A DNA stretch of 55,522 bases. Origin: Marmoricola sp. Leaf446. GTDB taxonomy: Bacteria; Actinomycetota; Actinomycetes; Propionibacteriales; Nocardioidaceae. A model generated the notes under the pieces. That model had not been told where the DNA came from and ran no database searches. It saw only the letters and a list, made by a program, of their open reading frames with translations. The position numbers and the translations under genes are program-made. The stretch covers positions 438,727 to 494,248 of the forward strand of contig NZ_LMRF01000002.1 in the NCBI RefSeq assembly GCF_001424755.1, read 5' to 3'. Below, piece by piece: positions 1 to 8,243 of this stretch (positions are counted from its first letter, which is position 1; each line of letters starts with the position of its first letter).

Positions 1-1
1 C

Positions 2-769
2 CCCGCCCCGGCCCCCGCCCCGGCACCGGCCCCGGCACCGACGGACGGCCGCACCTTCGTCGACGAGTTCAACGACGGGTCGCTCGACCTGACCAAGTGG
101 GTCCGGGAGGACTTCGGCTACGGCTACGGGTCGCTCGAGAAGTTCGAGGGCGACGCCGACCTGACCACCCAGTCCGGCGGCCAGCTCCGCGTGTCGGCCA
201 TCAAGGACCAGGTCGGCCCTCGGCCGTGGCGTGCGGGCTACCTCTCGACCCGCGGCAAGTTCACCATGCGGACCGGCACCGTCGAGGTGCGCGCCAAGCT
301 GCCCACCGAGCAGGGTGCCTGGCCCGCCATCTGGCTGCACAACCGGATCGGCGCCTCGGGTGAGCCCGGTTCGGCCCTGGCCGAGATCGACATCATGGAG
401 CTGTTCCCCGGTGGCGGCGTGCAGGGTGCGGGCGCGTACTTCACGGTCCACGACTGGAAGAACGGCAACAAGGGCACCGAGCTCAAGCCCCACGTCGGCA
501 CCATGGACGGTGGCTGGCACACCTGGAAGGTCACCTGGGACGCCAAGCAGATGCAGCTGTGGATCGACGGTGTCTCGCAGGGGATCATCACCCCCGAGTC
601 CTTCGCGGCAGCCTCCAAGGGCGGCGACTACCGGGTCTTCGTCGACACCCCGCAGTACCTGATCTTCGACATGGCCGTCGGGACCTCGTGGGGTGGCCTG
701 GAGCCGCTGCTCCAGACCAAGCGGATGGACATGGACATCGACTGGATCCGCGTGACCAAGACGAGCTGA
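2..769 (+). CDS. GH16-family glycoside hydrolase (beta-glucanase/laminarinase-like), 5' truncated
   Basis: The reading frame is open to the window edge, so the start and any signal peptide lie outside; about 255 codons are visible. The first codons are a Pro-Ala repeat, a typical linker of secreted enzymes. The rest is a GH16 jelly-roll catalytic domain with the signature EIDIMEL; the two catalytic glutamates are the codons at 383 and 398. GH16 enzymes cut beta-1,3/1,4-glucans or galactans with retention. Its position beside nucleotide-sugar and glycosyltransferase genes suggests trimming of the strain's own exopolysaccharide, but scavenging of external glucan is equally possible. Substrate cannot be read from the sequence. 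Confidence 0.9.
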   Translation, partial: PAPAPAPAPAPAPTDGRTFVDEFNDGSLDLTKWVREDFGYGYGSLEKFEGDADLTTQSGGQLRVSAIKDQVGPRPWRAGYLSTRGKFTMRTGTVEVRAKLPTEQGAWPAIWLHNRIGASGEPGSALAEIDIMELFPGGGVQGAGAYFTVHDWKNGNKGTELKPHVGTMDGGWHTWKVTWDAKQMQLWIDGVSQGIITPESFAAASKGGDYRVFVDTPQYLIFDMAVGTSWGGLEPLLQTKRMDMDIDWIRVTKTS

Positions 770-781
770 ACGCCCCGCGTC

Positions 782-823
782 ACAGGACCGTCCGTCGACC
801 TGAGGGTCGGCGGACGGTCCTGT
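782..823 (+). terminator. Hairpin terminator after the GH16 gene
   Basis: A 19-bp stem (13 perfect outer pairs 782-794/811-823, then six pairs with one T-G wobble) closes on the loop TGAG. There is no T-tract, which is common for actinobacterial terminators. It lies 12 nt after the stop and well before gmd. Confidence 0.75.
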
Positions 824-870
824 CGTGGGTCCGTCCTCGAGGTCGGAGCCCCGCCGCGGCGGGGCGTCGG

Positions 871-876
871 TCATAC
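871..876 (+). promoter_or_regulatory. Possible -10 element of gmd-fcl
   Basis: CATACT stands out in GC-rich DNA and would place a transcription start about 27 nt before the gmd ATG. No convincing -35 is seen. Confidence 0.35.
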
Positions 877-909
877 TGGGGCCTCCTGTCGTGGACACAG
901 AGGGTCGGT

Positions 910-1956
910 ATGGCTGCCAAGCGCGCATTCGTCACGGGGATCACGGGCCAGGACGGGTCCTATCTCGCGGAGCTCCTGCTCAACAAGGGATACGAGGTGC
1001 ACGGGCTCATCCGTCGAGCCTCCACCTTCAACACCTCCCGCATCGACCACATCTACCAGGACCCTCACGAGTCCGACAGCCGACTCGTCCTGCACTACGG
1101 CGACCTGTCCGACGGTGCCCGTCTCACCACGCTCGTGGCCCAGATCGACCCCGACGAGGTCTACAACCTCGCGGCCCAGTCCCACGTCCGGGTCAGCTTC
1201 GACGAGCCCGAGCACACCGGAGACACCACCGGGATCGGCGCGATGCGGCTGCTCGAGGCCGTGCGCGTGGCCGGCGTGCGCTGCCGCTACTACCAGGCCT
1301 CGACCTCCGAGATGTTCGGCGCCTCCCCGCCCCCCCAGAACGAGGACACCCCGTTCTACCCCCGCTCCCCCTACGGTGCGGCCAAGGTCTACGCCTACTG
1401 GGCGACGAAGAACTACCGGGAGGCCTACGGCCTCCATGCCGTCAACGGCATCCTGTTCAACCACGAGTCGCCGCGCCGTGGCGAGACGTTCGTGACCCGC
1501 AAGATCACCCGCGCCGTCGCCCGCATCCAGGCAGGTCTGCAGGAGCACGTCTACCTGGGCAACCTGGACTCGATCCGCGACTGGGGCTACGCCCCGGAGT
1601 ACGTCGAGGGCATGTGGCGGATGCTGCAGACCGACGAGCCCGACGACTTCGTGCTCGCCACCGGGGGCAACTTCACGGTCAAGGACTTCGTCATCGCCTC
1701 CTTCGAGCGGGCCGGGCTCGACTGGGAGAAGCACGTGCGCTTCGACGAGCGCTACCTGCGTCCCACCGAGGTCGACGCCCTCATCGGAGACGCGACCAAG
1801 GCCCACGACAAGCTCGGGTGGAAGACGCAGGTGGACACCGAGGAGCTGGCCAGGATCATGGTCGACGCCGACATCGCGTCCCTGGCCCACGAGGGCGGCC
1901 ACTGGATCGACCGGCCCGACCTCGATGGTTGGCGCGACCCGGCCGGCGCCGCGTGA
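910..1956 (+). CDS. gmd: GDP-mannose 4,6-dehydratase
   Basis: Converts GDP-D-mannose to GDP-4-keto-6-deoxy-D-mannose, the first step to GDP-L-fucose and related deoxy sugars, in the cytoplasm. The 348-residue product has the usual length. The N-terminal Rossmann motif [16 protein letters not shown] binds NADP; the catalytic region STSEMFG and the YxxxK motif in SPYGAAK follow. The ATG at 910 is chosen because the conserved NADP motif begins nine residues later; the frame stays open upstream without conserved sequence. The last four bases overlap the GTG of fcl, indicating translational coupling. Confidence 0.96.
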   Translation: MAAKRAFVTGITGQDGSYLAELLLNKGYEVHGLIRRASTFNTSRIDHIYQDPHESDSRLVLHYGDLSDGARLTTLVAQIDPDEVYNLAAQSHVRVSFDEPEHTGDTTGIGAMRLLEAVRVAGVRCRYYQASTSEMFGASPPPQNEDTPFYPRSPYGAAKVYAYWATKNYREAYGLHAVNGILFNHESPRRGETFVTRKITRAVARIQAGLQEHVYLGNLDSIRDWGYAPEYVEGMWRMLQTDEPDDFVLATGGNFTVKDFVIASFERAGLDWEKHVRFDERYLRPTEVDALIGDATKAHDKLGWKTQVDTEELARIMVDADIASLAHEGGHWIDRPDLDGWRDPAGAA

Positions 1957-2927
1957 GCTCCGCCGACGCGGGCTCCTGGTCGGCCTCACCGCTCGACCGG
2001 GACGCCCCCACCTACGTCGCAGGGCACCGCGGCCTCGTCGGCTCGGCGGTCTGGCGGCGCCTGGAGGGGGAGGGGTTCCAGCAGCTGCTCGGCCGCACGT
2101 CGGCTGAGCTGGACCTGACCGACCGCACCGCCACCTTCGACTTCTTCGCGGAGACCCGGCCGCGCTACGTCGTGCTGGCAGCAGCCAAGGTCGGCGGCAT
2201 CTGGGCCAACAACACCTACCCGGCCGACTTCTTGTCGGTGAACCTGCAGATCCAGGTCAACGTCATGGATGCCGCGCTCGAGGCGGGGGTGGAACGGCTG
2301 CTCTTCCTCGGGTCGTCGTGCATCTACCCCAAGTTCGCCGACCAGCCCATCCACGAGGACTCGCTGCTCACCGGGCACCTCGAGGAGACCAACGACGCCT
2401 ATGCGATCGCCAAGATCGCCGGCATCATGCAGGTCCAGGCGACGCGTCGGCAGCACGGCAAGCCGTGGATCTCGGCGATGCCGACCAACCTGTACGGACC
2501 GGGAGACAACTTCTCCAGCGACACCTCGCACGTGCTCCCGGCGCTGATCCGGCGCTACGACGCCGCCGCAGCGGCCGGCGACGAGTCGGTCGTCAACTGG
2601 GGGAGCGGGACGCCCCGCCGCGAGTTCCTCCACGTCGACGACATGGCGGCCGCCTGTCTGCACCTGATGGAGCACTACGACGGGCCCCAGCAGGTCAACG
2701 TCGGCACCGGCTCGGACCTCCAGATCAAGGAAGTGGCGCAGATCGTCGCCGACGTCGTCGGGTTCGAGGGTCGGACCGACTGGGACACCAGCAAGCCCGA
2801 CGGCACGCCGCGCAAGCTGCTCGACGTCTCGCGGCTCGCCGCGGCCGGTTGGACCGCGGGCATCGGCCTCCGGGAGGGGCTGGAGCAGACCGTCGCGTGG
2901 TACCGCGAGCACGCTCGCGACGCCTGA
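1953..2927 (+). CDS. fcl: GDP-L-fucose synthase
   Basis: An epimerase/reductase that turns GDP-4-keto-6-deoxymannose into GDP-L-fucose using NADPH, the second step after gmd. The 324-residue protein has the SDR nucleotide motif [14 protein letters not shown], the family signature GSSCIYPK and the catalytic Tyr/Lys in [11 protein letters not shown]. The GTG at 1953 overlaps the gmd stop (GTGA), giving a coupled two-gene operon. About 20 extra N-terminal residues precede the Rossmann motif. Together the pair supplies GDP-fucose to the glycosyltransferases next door. Confidence 0.95.
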   Translation: MSSADAGSWSASPLDRDAPTYVAGHRGLVGSAVWRRLEGEGFQQLLGRTSAELDLTDRTATFDFFAETRPRYVVLAAAKVGGIWANNTYPADFLSVNLQIQVNVMDAALEAGVERLLFLGSSCIYPKFADQPIHEDSLLTGHLEETNDAYAIAKIAGIMQVQATRRQHGKPWISAMPTNLYGPGDNFSSDTSHVLPALIRRYDAAAAAGDESVVNWGSGTPRREFLHVDDMAAACLHLMEHYDGPQQVNVGTGSDLQIKEVAQIVADVVGFEGRTDWDTSKPDGTPRKLLDVSRLAAAGWTAGIGLREGLEQTVAWYREHARDA

Positions 2928-2969
2928 GTCGATCACCGCCGACCCGACGAGCAGGCTCCGGAGCCGCGG

Positions 2970-4502
2970 TCAGTAGGCGCCGTCGGAACCCAGGACGGCG
3001 CGGAAGGTCCGGGCGAGGATGCTGAGGTCCTGCATCATCGACCAGTTGTCCACGTAGTAGAGGTCGAGCCGGATGGCCTCCTCCACCGTGAGGTCGGACC
3101 GGCCCGAGACCTGCCACAGACCCGTCATCCCGGGACGCACCCGCAGCCGGCGGGCGGTGGTGTCGTCGTACTGGGCCACCTCGTGCGCGACCTGCGGCCG
3201 CGGGCCGATCAGGCTCATGTCGCCCTTGAAGACGTTGAACAGCTGGGGCAGCTCGTCGACGGAGTAGCGGCGCATCCACGTGCCGGGCCGAGTGATGCGC
3301 GGGTCGTCCTTCAGCTTGGCGAAGAGCCCGTGGTCAGCGTTCTGCTCGCGCAGCAGAGCCCCGAGCTTGGCCTCGGCGTCGACCACCATCGTGCGGAACT
3401 TGAAGCATCCGAACGGCTCGCCGCCCACACCGATCCGCTCCTGGCGGAACAGGATGGGGCCGCCGTCGAAGCGGCGCACCTTGATGGCGGCGAAGAGCAG
3501 GACGGGGCTGAACGCGAGGATCAGCAGGCTCGACCCGATGATGTCGGAGGTGCGCTTCATCCGGGCCAGCGCGGCGGCGGACCGGGGCTTGCCGACGTGG
3601 ATGAGCGGCAGGCCGCCGACCGGGCGGACCTTGATGCGTTCACCGGAGATGTCGGTGATGCTCGGGGCCAGCACGACGTGGACGCCGGCACCCTCCAGCT
3701 CGGCGGCGGTGTGACGCAGCGCAGAGGCAGACTCGACGGAGCCGCCGGCGAAGAAGACGACGTCGGACTGCGAGGCGGTCGCCAGCTCGACCACGTCCCG
3801 GGCGTCGCCCAGCACGTGGAGGCCGCGCCGCGTGCGAGCGGCACCGCTCGCGCCGGGGACCACCGCTCCCACGGTCTTGTAGCCGAGACGTCGCTCTCGG
3901 GTCAGCACGCCGTTGATCTCGTCGACGTGCGACGGGGTGCCGACGATGAGCACCCGCTGCTGCAGCCGACCACTCACGCGGGCGCGGGTCACGACGATGC
4001 GCAGGGTCGCCCGGCCGAGCAGCAGGAAGAGCGCGCCGAGGAGCAGCGTCAGGAACGACCACCCGCGGGAGAGCTCGAAGCGCAGCAGGTAGCAGCCGAC
4101 GCCGACGACGGTCGCAGCCACGACCGAGGACGTCAGGACACGCTTGAACTCCTCCATGCCGACGCCGAAGACGGACCGTGAGTAGGCGCCGGACAGCGCC
4201 AGGATCAGGATCCAGCCCACCGCGACGACGGGGCCTGCGGCCAGCAGGTGCGGGACGTAGTCGGTGGAGTCCGCCGGCATGGCAGGGAGGAGCAGTCGCA
4301 CCGCCGCGGCCGACACCTCGGCCGCGGAGATGGCCACCAGGTCGACCACGCAGGCGAGGACGGGCAGGAACCGCAGGTAGCGCGACGCGGAGTGGCGAGG
4401 CAGCGAGGCGCGGGGATCGTCGAGGCTCGGGCCCCGGCGCTGGCCGGGGATGTGCAGCTGGTGGGTGTCGTGGTTCTCGGAGGTGGAGGTGCTCATGTCC
4501 AC
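2970..4502 (-). CDS. Polyprenyl-phosphate sugar phosphotransferase (WbaP/WcaJ type)
   Basis: Predicted membrane enzyme that moves a sugar-1-phosphate from a nucleotide sugar to undecaprenyl phosphate and so starts exopolysaccharide repeat-unit assembly. In the 510 residues there are hydrophobic segments at about 43-160, a Rossmann-like central domain (about 180-290), a further membrane segment near 320-340 and the C-terminal bacterial sugar transferase domain with KFRTM (368-372), the catalytic Asp-Glu in DELPQL (416-421), GPRP and WQVSGR (463-468), all canonical. GTG at 4502 is preferred because GAGG lies 8 nt upstream; an ATG two codons later is the alternative. It follows its paralogue by 58 nt and probably shares its transcript. 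Confidence 0.92.
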   Translation of the reverse strand: MDMSTSTSENHDTHQLHIPGQRRGPSLDDPRASLPRHSASRYLRFLPVLACVVDLVAISAAEVSAAAVRLLLPAMPADSTDYVPHLLAAGPVVAVGWILILALSGAYSRSVFGVGMEEFKRVLTSSVVAATVVGVGCYLLRFELSRGWSFLTLLLGALFLLLGRATLRIVVTRARVSGRLQQRVLIVGTPSHVDEINGVLTRERRLGYKTVGAVVPGASGAARTRRGLHVLGDARDVVELATASQSDVVFFAGGSVESASALRHTAAELEGAGVHVVLAPSITDISGERIKVRPVGGLPLIHVGKPRSAAALARMKRTSDIIGSSLLILAFSPVLLFAAIKVRRFDGGPILFRQERIGVGGEPFGCFKFRTMVVDAEAKLGALLREQNADHGLFAKLKDDPRITRPGTWMRRYSVDELPQLFNVFKGDMSLIGPRPQVAHEVAQYDDTTARRLRVRPGMTGLWQVSGRSDLTVEEAIRLDLYYVDNWSMMQDLSILARTFRAVLGSDGAY

Positions 4503-4560
4503 GGAGTGGTCCTCACGTAGCGGGACGAGAAGTGGAGGGGGGCGCGGAAGCGGCTCGGGG

Positions 4561-5985
4561 TCATCGCAGGTGCAGCTGCGCGCCCAGGAGCACGGCCCTC
4601 ACGGTGCGCCAGAGGATGTTGAGGTCCGTCAGGACCGACCAGTGCTCGGCGTAGTGGACGTCGAGGAGGACGGTCTCGGACCATGCCAGGTCGGAGCGGC
4701 GGAAGTCGCGCCAGACGCCGGTGAGCCCGGGTCTGACCCGGAGCCGCGGGAGGTTGCCCGACGCGTCCGCGTCGTGAGCCATGGGGCCACGGGGGCCGAC
4801 CAGGCTCATGTCGCCGCGGAGCACGCTGAGCAGGAGGGGCAGCTCGTCGAGGGAGTAGCGGCGCAGCCACGCACCGGACCGGACCAGGCGGTTGTCGAGC
4901 GAGTCGGGGAAGACGCGGTCCGTCGGCTCGACGGCGTCGTGCTGCTCGGTGCGCACGATCCACGCGGTGAAGGCGCGGCCGCCGCGGCCGTAGCGGGTCT
5001 GGCGCACCAGCACGGGGACGCCGTCCTGGCGGCGTACCTGCCACACGGCCCAGGCCAGCAGCGGCGCGGTCAGGACGAGCAGCAGCAGGCTGCCGAAAAT
5101 GTCGAACCCGCGCTTGGCGAACCTGACGGCGACCTGCGACCGCGGCTGCTCGAGGTGGATGAGCGGCAGGCCCCCGACCGGCCGGACGCTGATCCGGTCG
5201 CTGACGACGTCGGTCACCGAGGGGGCGATGACGACCTGGACGTCCTCGTGCTCCAGGGCCCAGGCGAGCTGGCGGACGTGCTCGGCAGACTCGAACGCGC
5301 CGCCGGCGAGGAAGATGACGTCGGCCTCGACGTCCATCGCGACCTCGGCCACGTCCTGGGGTGCGCCGAGCAGCGGGATGCCCGAGTGGGTGGCGTAGCG
5401 ACCGCCGGCTTGCGGGGTGAGGGCCCCGACCACCTGGTATCCGAGCCAGGTCTCACGGCCCAGCACGCTCGCGATCTCGTCGACGTGCCCCTCGGAGCCG
5501 GCGATGACGACGCGGTGCAGCAGGGTGCCGGCACGCCGGGCGCGGTGCACGGCCGTGCGCAGCAGCAGCCGGGTGAGCACGAGGGCCGGGATGCCGACCA
5601 GGAAGGTCAGCACGAAGAACCCGCGTGCGAGGTCGAAGCGCAGGGCGTAGCAGCCGATGCCCACCAGGGCGGCGGTGGCGAGGGAGGCGTTGACGGTGCG
5701 CTTGAACTCGTCGAGGCCGGCGCCGAGGACGTCGGAGCGGTAGCCCCCGAACGCCAGGATCAGAGCGATCCAACCGAGCAGGATGACCGGACCGGCGACC
5801 GTGAGCCGGTCGCCCATGGCCACGTCCTGCAGCCCGAAGGGCATGTTGGCCTGTCCGAGGATGCCGACGAGCACGCTCAGGGTCACGACGACCAGGTCGA
5901 GACCCAACGCGACGACGGGCAGGTAGCTCAGGGCGTGCCGGCCCCGGGTGGTGGCGAGCGGTGCTCGGGCCAGTTGGACGGTCAT
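4561..5985 (-). CDS. Divergent paralogue of polyprenyl-phosphate sugar phosphotransferase
   Basis: Same architecture as the following gene: four N-terminal membrane segments, a nucleotide-binding-like middle, a membrane segment near 295-315 and a C-terminal sugar transferase domain (474 residues). The Asp-Glu dyad is kept (DELPLL, 380-385), but KFRTM is replaced by AWIVRTE (341-347), GPRP by GPRGP and WQVSGR by WRDFRRSD (425-432), and the segment between the first two motifs is shorter. It may use a different sugar or lipid or may have lost initiating activity. The ATG is preceded by a small hairpin carrying a GGGG run. First gene of a two-gene minus-strand operon. Confidence 0.85.
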   Translation of the reverse strand: MTVQLARAPLATTRGRHALSYLPVVALGLDLVVVTLSVLVGILGQANMPFGLQDVAMGDRLTVAGPVILLGWIALILAFGGYRSDVLGAGLDEFKRTVNASLATAALVGIGCYALRFDLARGFFVLTFLVGIPALVLTRLLLRTAVHRARRAGTLLHRVVIAGSEGHVDEIASVLGRETWLGYQVVGALTPQAGGRYATHSGIPLLGAPQDVAEVAMDVEADVIFLAGGAFESAEHVRQLAWALEHEDVQVVIAPSVTDVVSDRISVRPVGGLPLIHLEQPRSQVAVRFAKRGFDIFGSLLLLVLTAPLLAWAVWQVRRQDGVPVLVRQTRYGRGGRAFTAWIVRTEQHDAVEPTDRVFPDSLDNRLVRSGAWLRRYSLDELPLLLSVLRGDMSLVGPRGPMAHDADASGNLPRLRVRPGLTGVWRDFRRSDLAWSETVLLDVHYAEHWSVLTDLNILWRTVRAVLLGAQLHLR

Positions 5986-5989
5986 CTTT

Positions 5990-6007
5990 ACAAATCCCCC
6001 GATTTGT
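5990..6007 (-). promoter_or_regulatory. Leader hairpin presenting the probable ribosome binding site
   Basis: ACAAATC (5990-5996) and GATTTGT (6001-6007) form a perfect 7-bp stem. In the minus-strand mRNA the four-base loop is GGGG, the only Shine-Dalgarno-like run before the ATG at 5985. The AT-rich stem is exceptional for this DNA. It could be an operator or a translation-control element. Confidence 0.4.
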
Positions 6008-6152
6008 TGTGTTGCTCAGTGAAGAGGCAACGAGTGACTACCCTAGGAGTGACGTCCAGAACGCACCACACGGTGTAACGCCTGACACTCGAGCGGTCTA
6101 GTCCTTCGCGCCGGAGCGTCGAACCGACGTGGCGGCGCCCCGACCGGGGGAA

Positions 6153-6193
6153 CAGGGGCCGTCGCGGGATCGTTGGCCCCTGGGCGCGATCCC
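6153..6193 (+). promoter_or_regulatory. Interleaved inverted repeats (possible H-type pseudoknot) in the GT2 leader
   Basis: Stem 1 pairs CAGGGGCC (6153-6160) with GGCCCCTG (6175-6182). Stem 2 pairs GGGATCG (6166-6172) with CGATCCC (6187-6193). The arms alternate, so they can form a pseudoknot or two competing hairpins. It lies 37 nt before the GT2 start. The rest of the 245-bp spacer 5986-6230 holds no recognisable gene. Confidence 0.35.
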
Positions 6194-6230
6194 TAGCGCC
6201 ACCCCTTCCCCGAAATGAGCCGGTCCCCTC

Positions 6231-7256
6231 GTGAACGAGCACCCGACGATCGCCGCGGTCATCGCCAACTACAACTACGGGCGTTACCTGGGGCGAGCCA
6301 TCGAGAGCGTCCTGGAGCAGGACGACGCGTTCAGCCAGGTGGTGGTCGTCGACGACGGCTCCACCGATGACTCGCTGGAGGTCGCGCGGGCGTTCGAGGG
6401 CCGGGTCGAGGTCATCGCGAACCACAACAGCGGTCAGCTGGCGGCGTGCCTGGCCGGTGTCGCCGCGGTCGACTCCGACTACGTCTACCTGATGGACGCC
6501 GACGACGCCGCCCACCCCGAGCTGGTGAGCGCCGTGCGTGAGGAGCTCCCCGGGCGACCGGTGATGGTGCAGTTCCAGCTCCGGGCCGTGGACGGTGCGG
6601 GCCTCCCGACGGGGTCGGTCTTCCCCACCTACCCCGAGGGGTACGACACGGCGAGCATGCGCCACGACACCGAGGTCATGGGGACCCACCAGTTCGCCCC
6701 GACCTCGGGCAACGTGTTCCGGCGCGACCTGCTCGCGGGGCTCGACACCGCCGGGCTGGACCTGCGGGACGCACCCGACGGGCCGGTCGCCTTCGCGATG
6801 CCCTACCTGGGGTCCATCGCGGTCATCGACCGGCCGCTCGCGTCGTACCGCGTGCACGGGTCGAACCGCAGCCAGTGGTTCGCCCCGACGCCCGACCTGC
6901 TCCGTCACGAGCTGGACTGGTTCCGCGACCGGTGGCGCCAGACGTGCCTGCTGCTCGGACGCGCCGAGCCCCCCTTCGCGGGGACCTCGCCGGTCTACGA
7001 GCTGGAGCTGGAGCTGCTGGTCGCCGCGCTCGAGGGTCGGTGGTGGGTCGGCGGCAGGGCGTGGCGCTACGCGCGCGGTCTGCGGCGGAGCCGTACGCCG
7101 CGCGCGAGCGTGCTCGCCCTGCAGGTGTGGGCGATGGCGCTGGTCGTCCCCTCGACCCGCCTGCGTCGACGGCTGGTCATGCAGCGCCGCGCCCCCGCGG
7201 AGCGTCCCCGCCTGGTCCGGGCCCTGGTCTCGCTGGTGCGCCGGTCGCGTCGCTGA
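6231..7256 (+). CDS. Family 2 glycosyltransferase
   Basis: A 341-residue GT-A fold enzyme that transfers a sugar from a nucleotide sugar to a growing glycan, probably in this exopolysaccharide locus. The N-terminus AAVIANYNYGRYLGRAIESV is typical GT2; VVVVDDGSTDDS and the metal-binding DADD (in YLMDADDA) follow. There is no clear transmembrane segment; the C-terminal 60 residues are Arg-rich with one hydrophobic stretch, perhaps a membrane-surface anchor. GTG at 6231 is accepted because the conserved fold starts six residues later; no strong ribosome site is visible. Acceptor and donor are unknown, with GDP-fucose a reasonable guess. Confidence 0.88.
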   Translation: MNEHPTIAAVIANYNYGRYLGRAIESVLEQDDAFSQVVVVDDGSTDDSLEVARAFEGRVEVIANHNSGQLAACLAGVAAVDSDYVYLMDADDAAHPELVSAVREELPGRPVMVQFQLRAVDGAGLPTGSVFPTYPEGYDTASMRHDTEVMGTHQFAPTSGNVFRRDLLAGLDTAGLDLRDAPDGPVAFAMPYLGSIAVIDRPLASYRVHGSNRSQWFAPTPDLLRHELDWFRDRWRQTCLLLGRAEPPFAGTSPVYELELELLVAALEGRWWVGGRAWRYARGLRRSRTPRASVLALQVWAMALVVPSTRLRRRLVMQRRAPAERPRLVRALVSLVRRSRR

Positions 7257-7280
7257 CGGCAGCTCGGTGCCGGACCCGGG

Positions 7281-8243
7281 TCAGGACCAGGTGGTGCCGG
7301 GGCCGCCGTCGTCGGGCGTCGAGCGCACCCGCCACGCGGTCGAGTCGTTGTCGAACGCCGTCAGGCCGTGCCGGGTGCGGACGAACCCCCAGGCCAGCGG
7401 GCCGAGCAGCAGCATCCCGGCGCCGACGATGCCGACCCACTCCGGCGGGGTGCCCAGCATCTTCAGGCCGGTGAGCGAGAGCACGATGACGATGCCGCGG
7501 CGGATGACCGACTGCGTCACCCAGGCGGCCATCCGCGCCCCGAGGAAGGTGCCGGGGGTGCCGCCGAGGACGAGCGGGACCAGCACGGCCCAGGTGACGC
7601 CCTCGGTGACCACGTGGCCGATGGCGGCGGCCAGCACCAGCGGGACCGCCTGCACCAGGTCGGTGCCGACCAGGCGCACGGCCGAGAGCGTGGGGTAGAT
7701 CAGCAGCAGTGCCACCATGATCAGCGAGCCCGAGCCCACCGAGGTGATGCCGACCAGCAGGCCTCCGACCGCGCCCACGAGCAGGGTGGGCACGGCACGC
7801 ACCCGCGGTTGGTCCTCGCTGAGCGTGTTGCCGCCGGTGACGTGGCGGAGCTGGAGATACATCCGCAGGGCGTACGTCGCCGCCGTGAACAGCAACGCAC
7901 AGCCGATCGCGGTCGTCAGGAACGCCTGCTGGTCCTCCGCCGCGCCGATGCCCTTGACGATGAACCCGCCGGCGAACGCGAACGGCACCGACCCGACCAT
8001 GAGCAGGCCCGCCAGCCGCAGGTCGGGGGAGCCGCGGCGCCAGTGCACCGAGGCGCCGACCGACTTGTTGATGCTCGCGGCGACGAGGTCGTTGGCCACC
8101 GCGGCCGTGGGGTTGACGCCCAGGAAGATCAGGGCCGGCGTCATCAGCGCGCCACCGCCCATGCCGGTCAGCCCGACCACGATGCCGACGCCGAAGCTGA
8201 CGAGCAGGATCGAGAGCGCGGAGTAGGTGAGGAGGTCGGCCAT
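7281..8243 (-). CDS. TauE/SafE-family sulfite/organosulfonate exporter
   Basis: A 320-residue membrane protein with about eight hydrophobic helices in two similar halves; the signatures GLTGMGGGALMTPALIF and ITSVGSGSLIM are the paired glycine-rich motifs of the family. Members export sulfite, sulfoacetate or other anions. The ATG at 8243 shares one base with the stop of the upstream APS kinase gene (TGATG), so the two are translationally coupled, which supports a link to assimilatory sulfur metabolism. A longer upstream reading frame was rejected because it only covers the kinase gene. The C-terminal 40 residues are polar. Confidence 0.88.
   Translation of the reverse strand: MADLLTYSALSILLVSFGVGIVVGLTGMGGGALMTPALIFLGVNPTAAVANDLVAASINKSVGASVHWRRGSPDLRLAGLLMVGSVPFAFAGGFIVKGIGAAEDQQAFLTTAIGCALLFTAATYALRMYLQLRHVTGGNTLSEDQPRVRAVPTLLVGAVGGLLVGITSVGSGSLIMVALLLIYPTLSAVRLVGTDLVQAVPLVLAAAIGHVVTEGVTWAVLVPLVLGGTPGTFLGARMAAWVTQSVIRRGIVIVLSLTGLKMLGTPPEWVGIVGAGMLLLGPLAWGFVRTRHGLTAFDNDSTAWRVRSTPDDGGPGTTWS

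Noticed and set aside
2951-2966. GGCTCCGGAGCC as terminator between fcl and the sugar phosphotransferase
   Set aside because: It is a 12-bp palindrome without a loop or T-run; too weak to call.
4450-6078. A 542-codon plus-strand frame
   Set aside because: It mirrors the two sugar phosphotransferase genes, whose motifs are on the minus strand.
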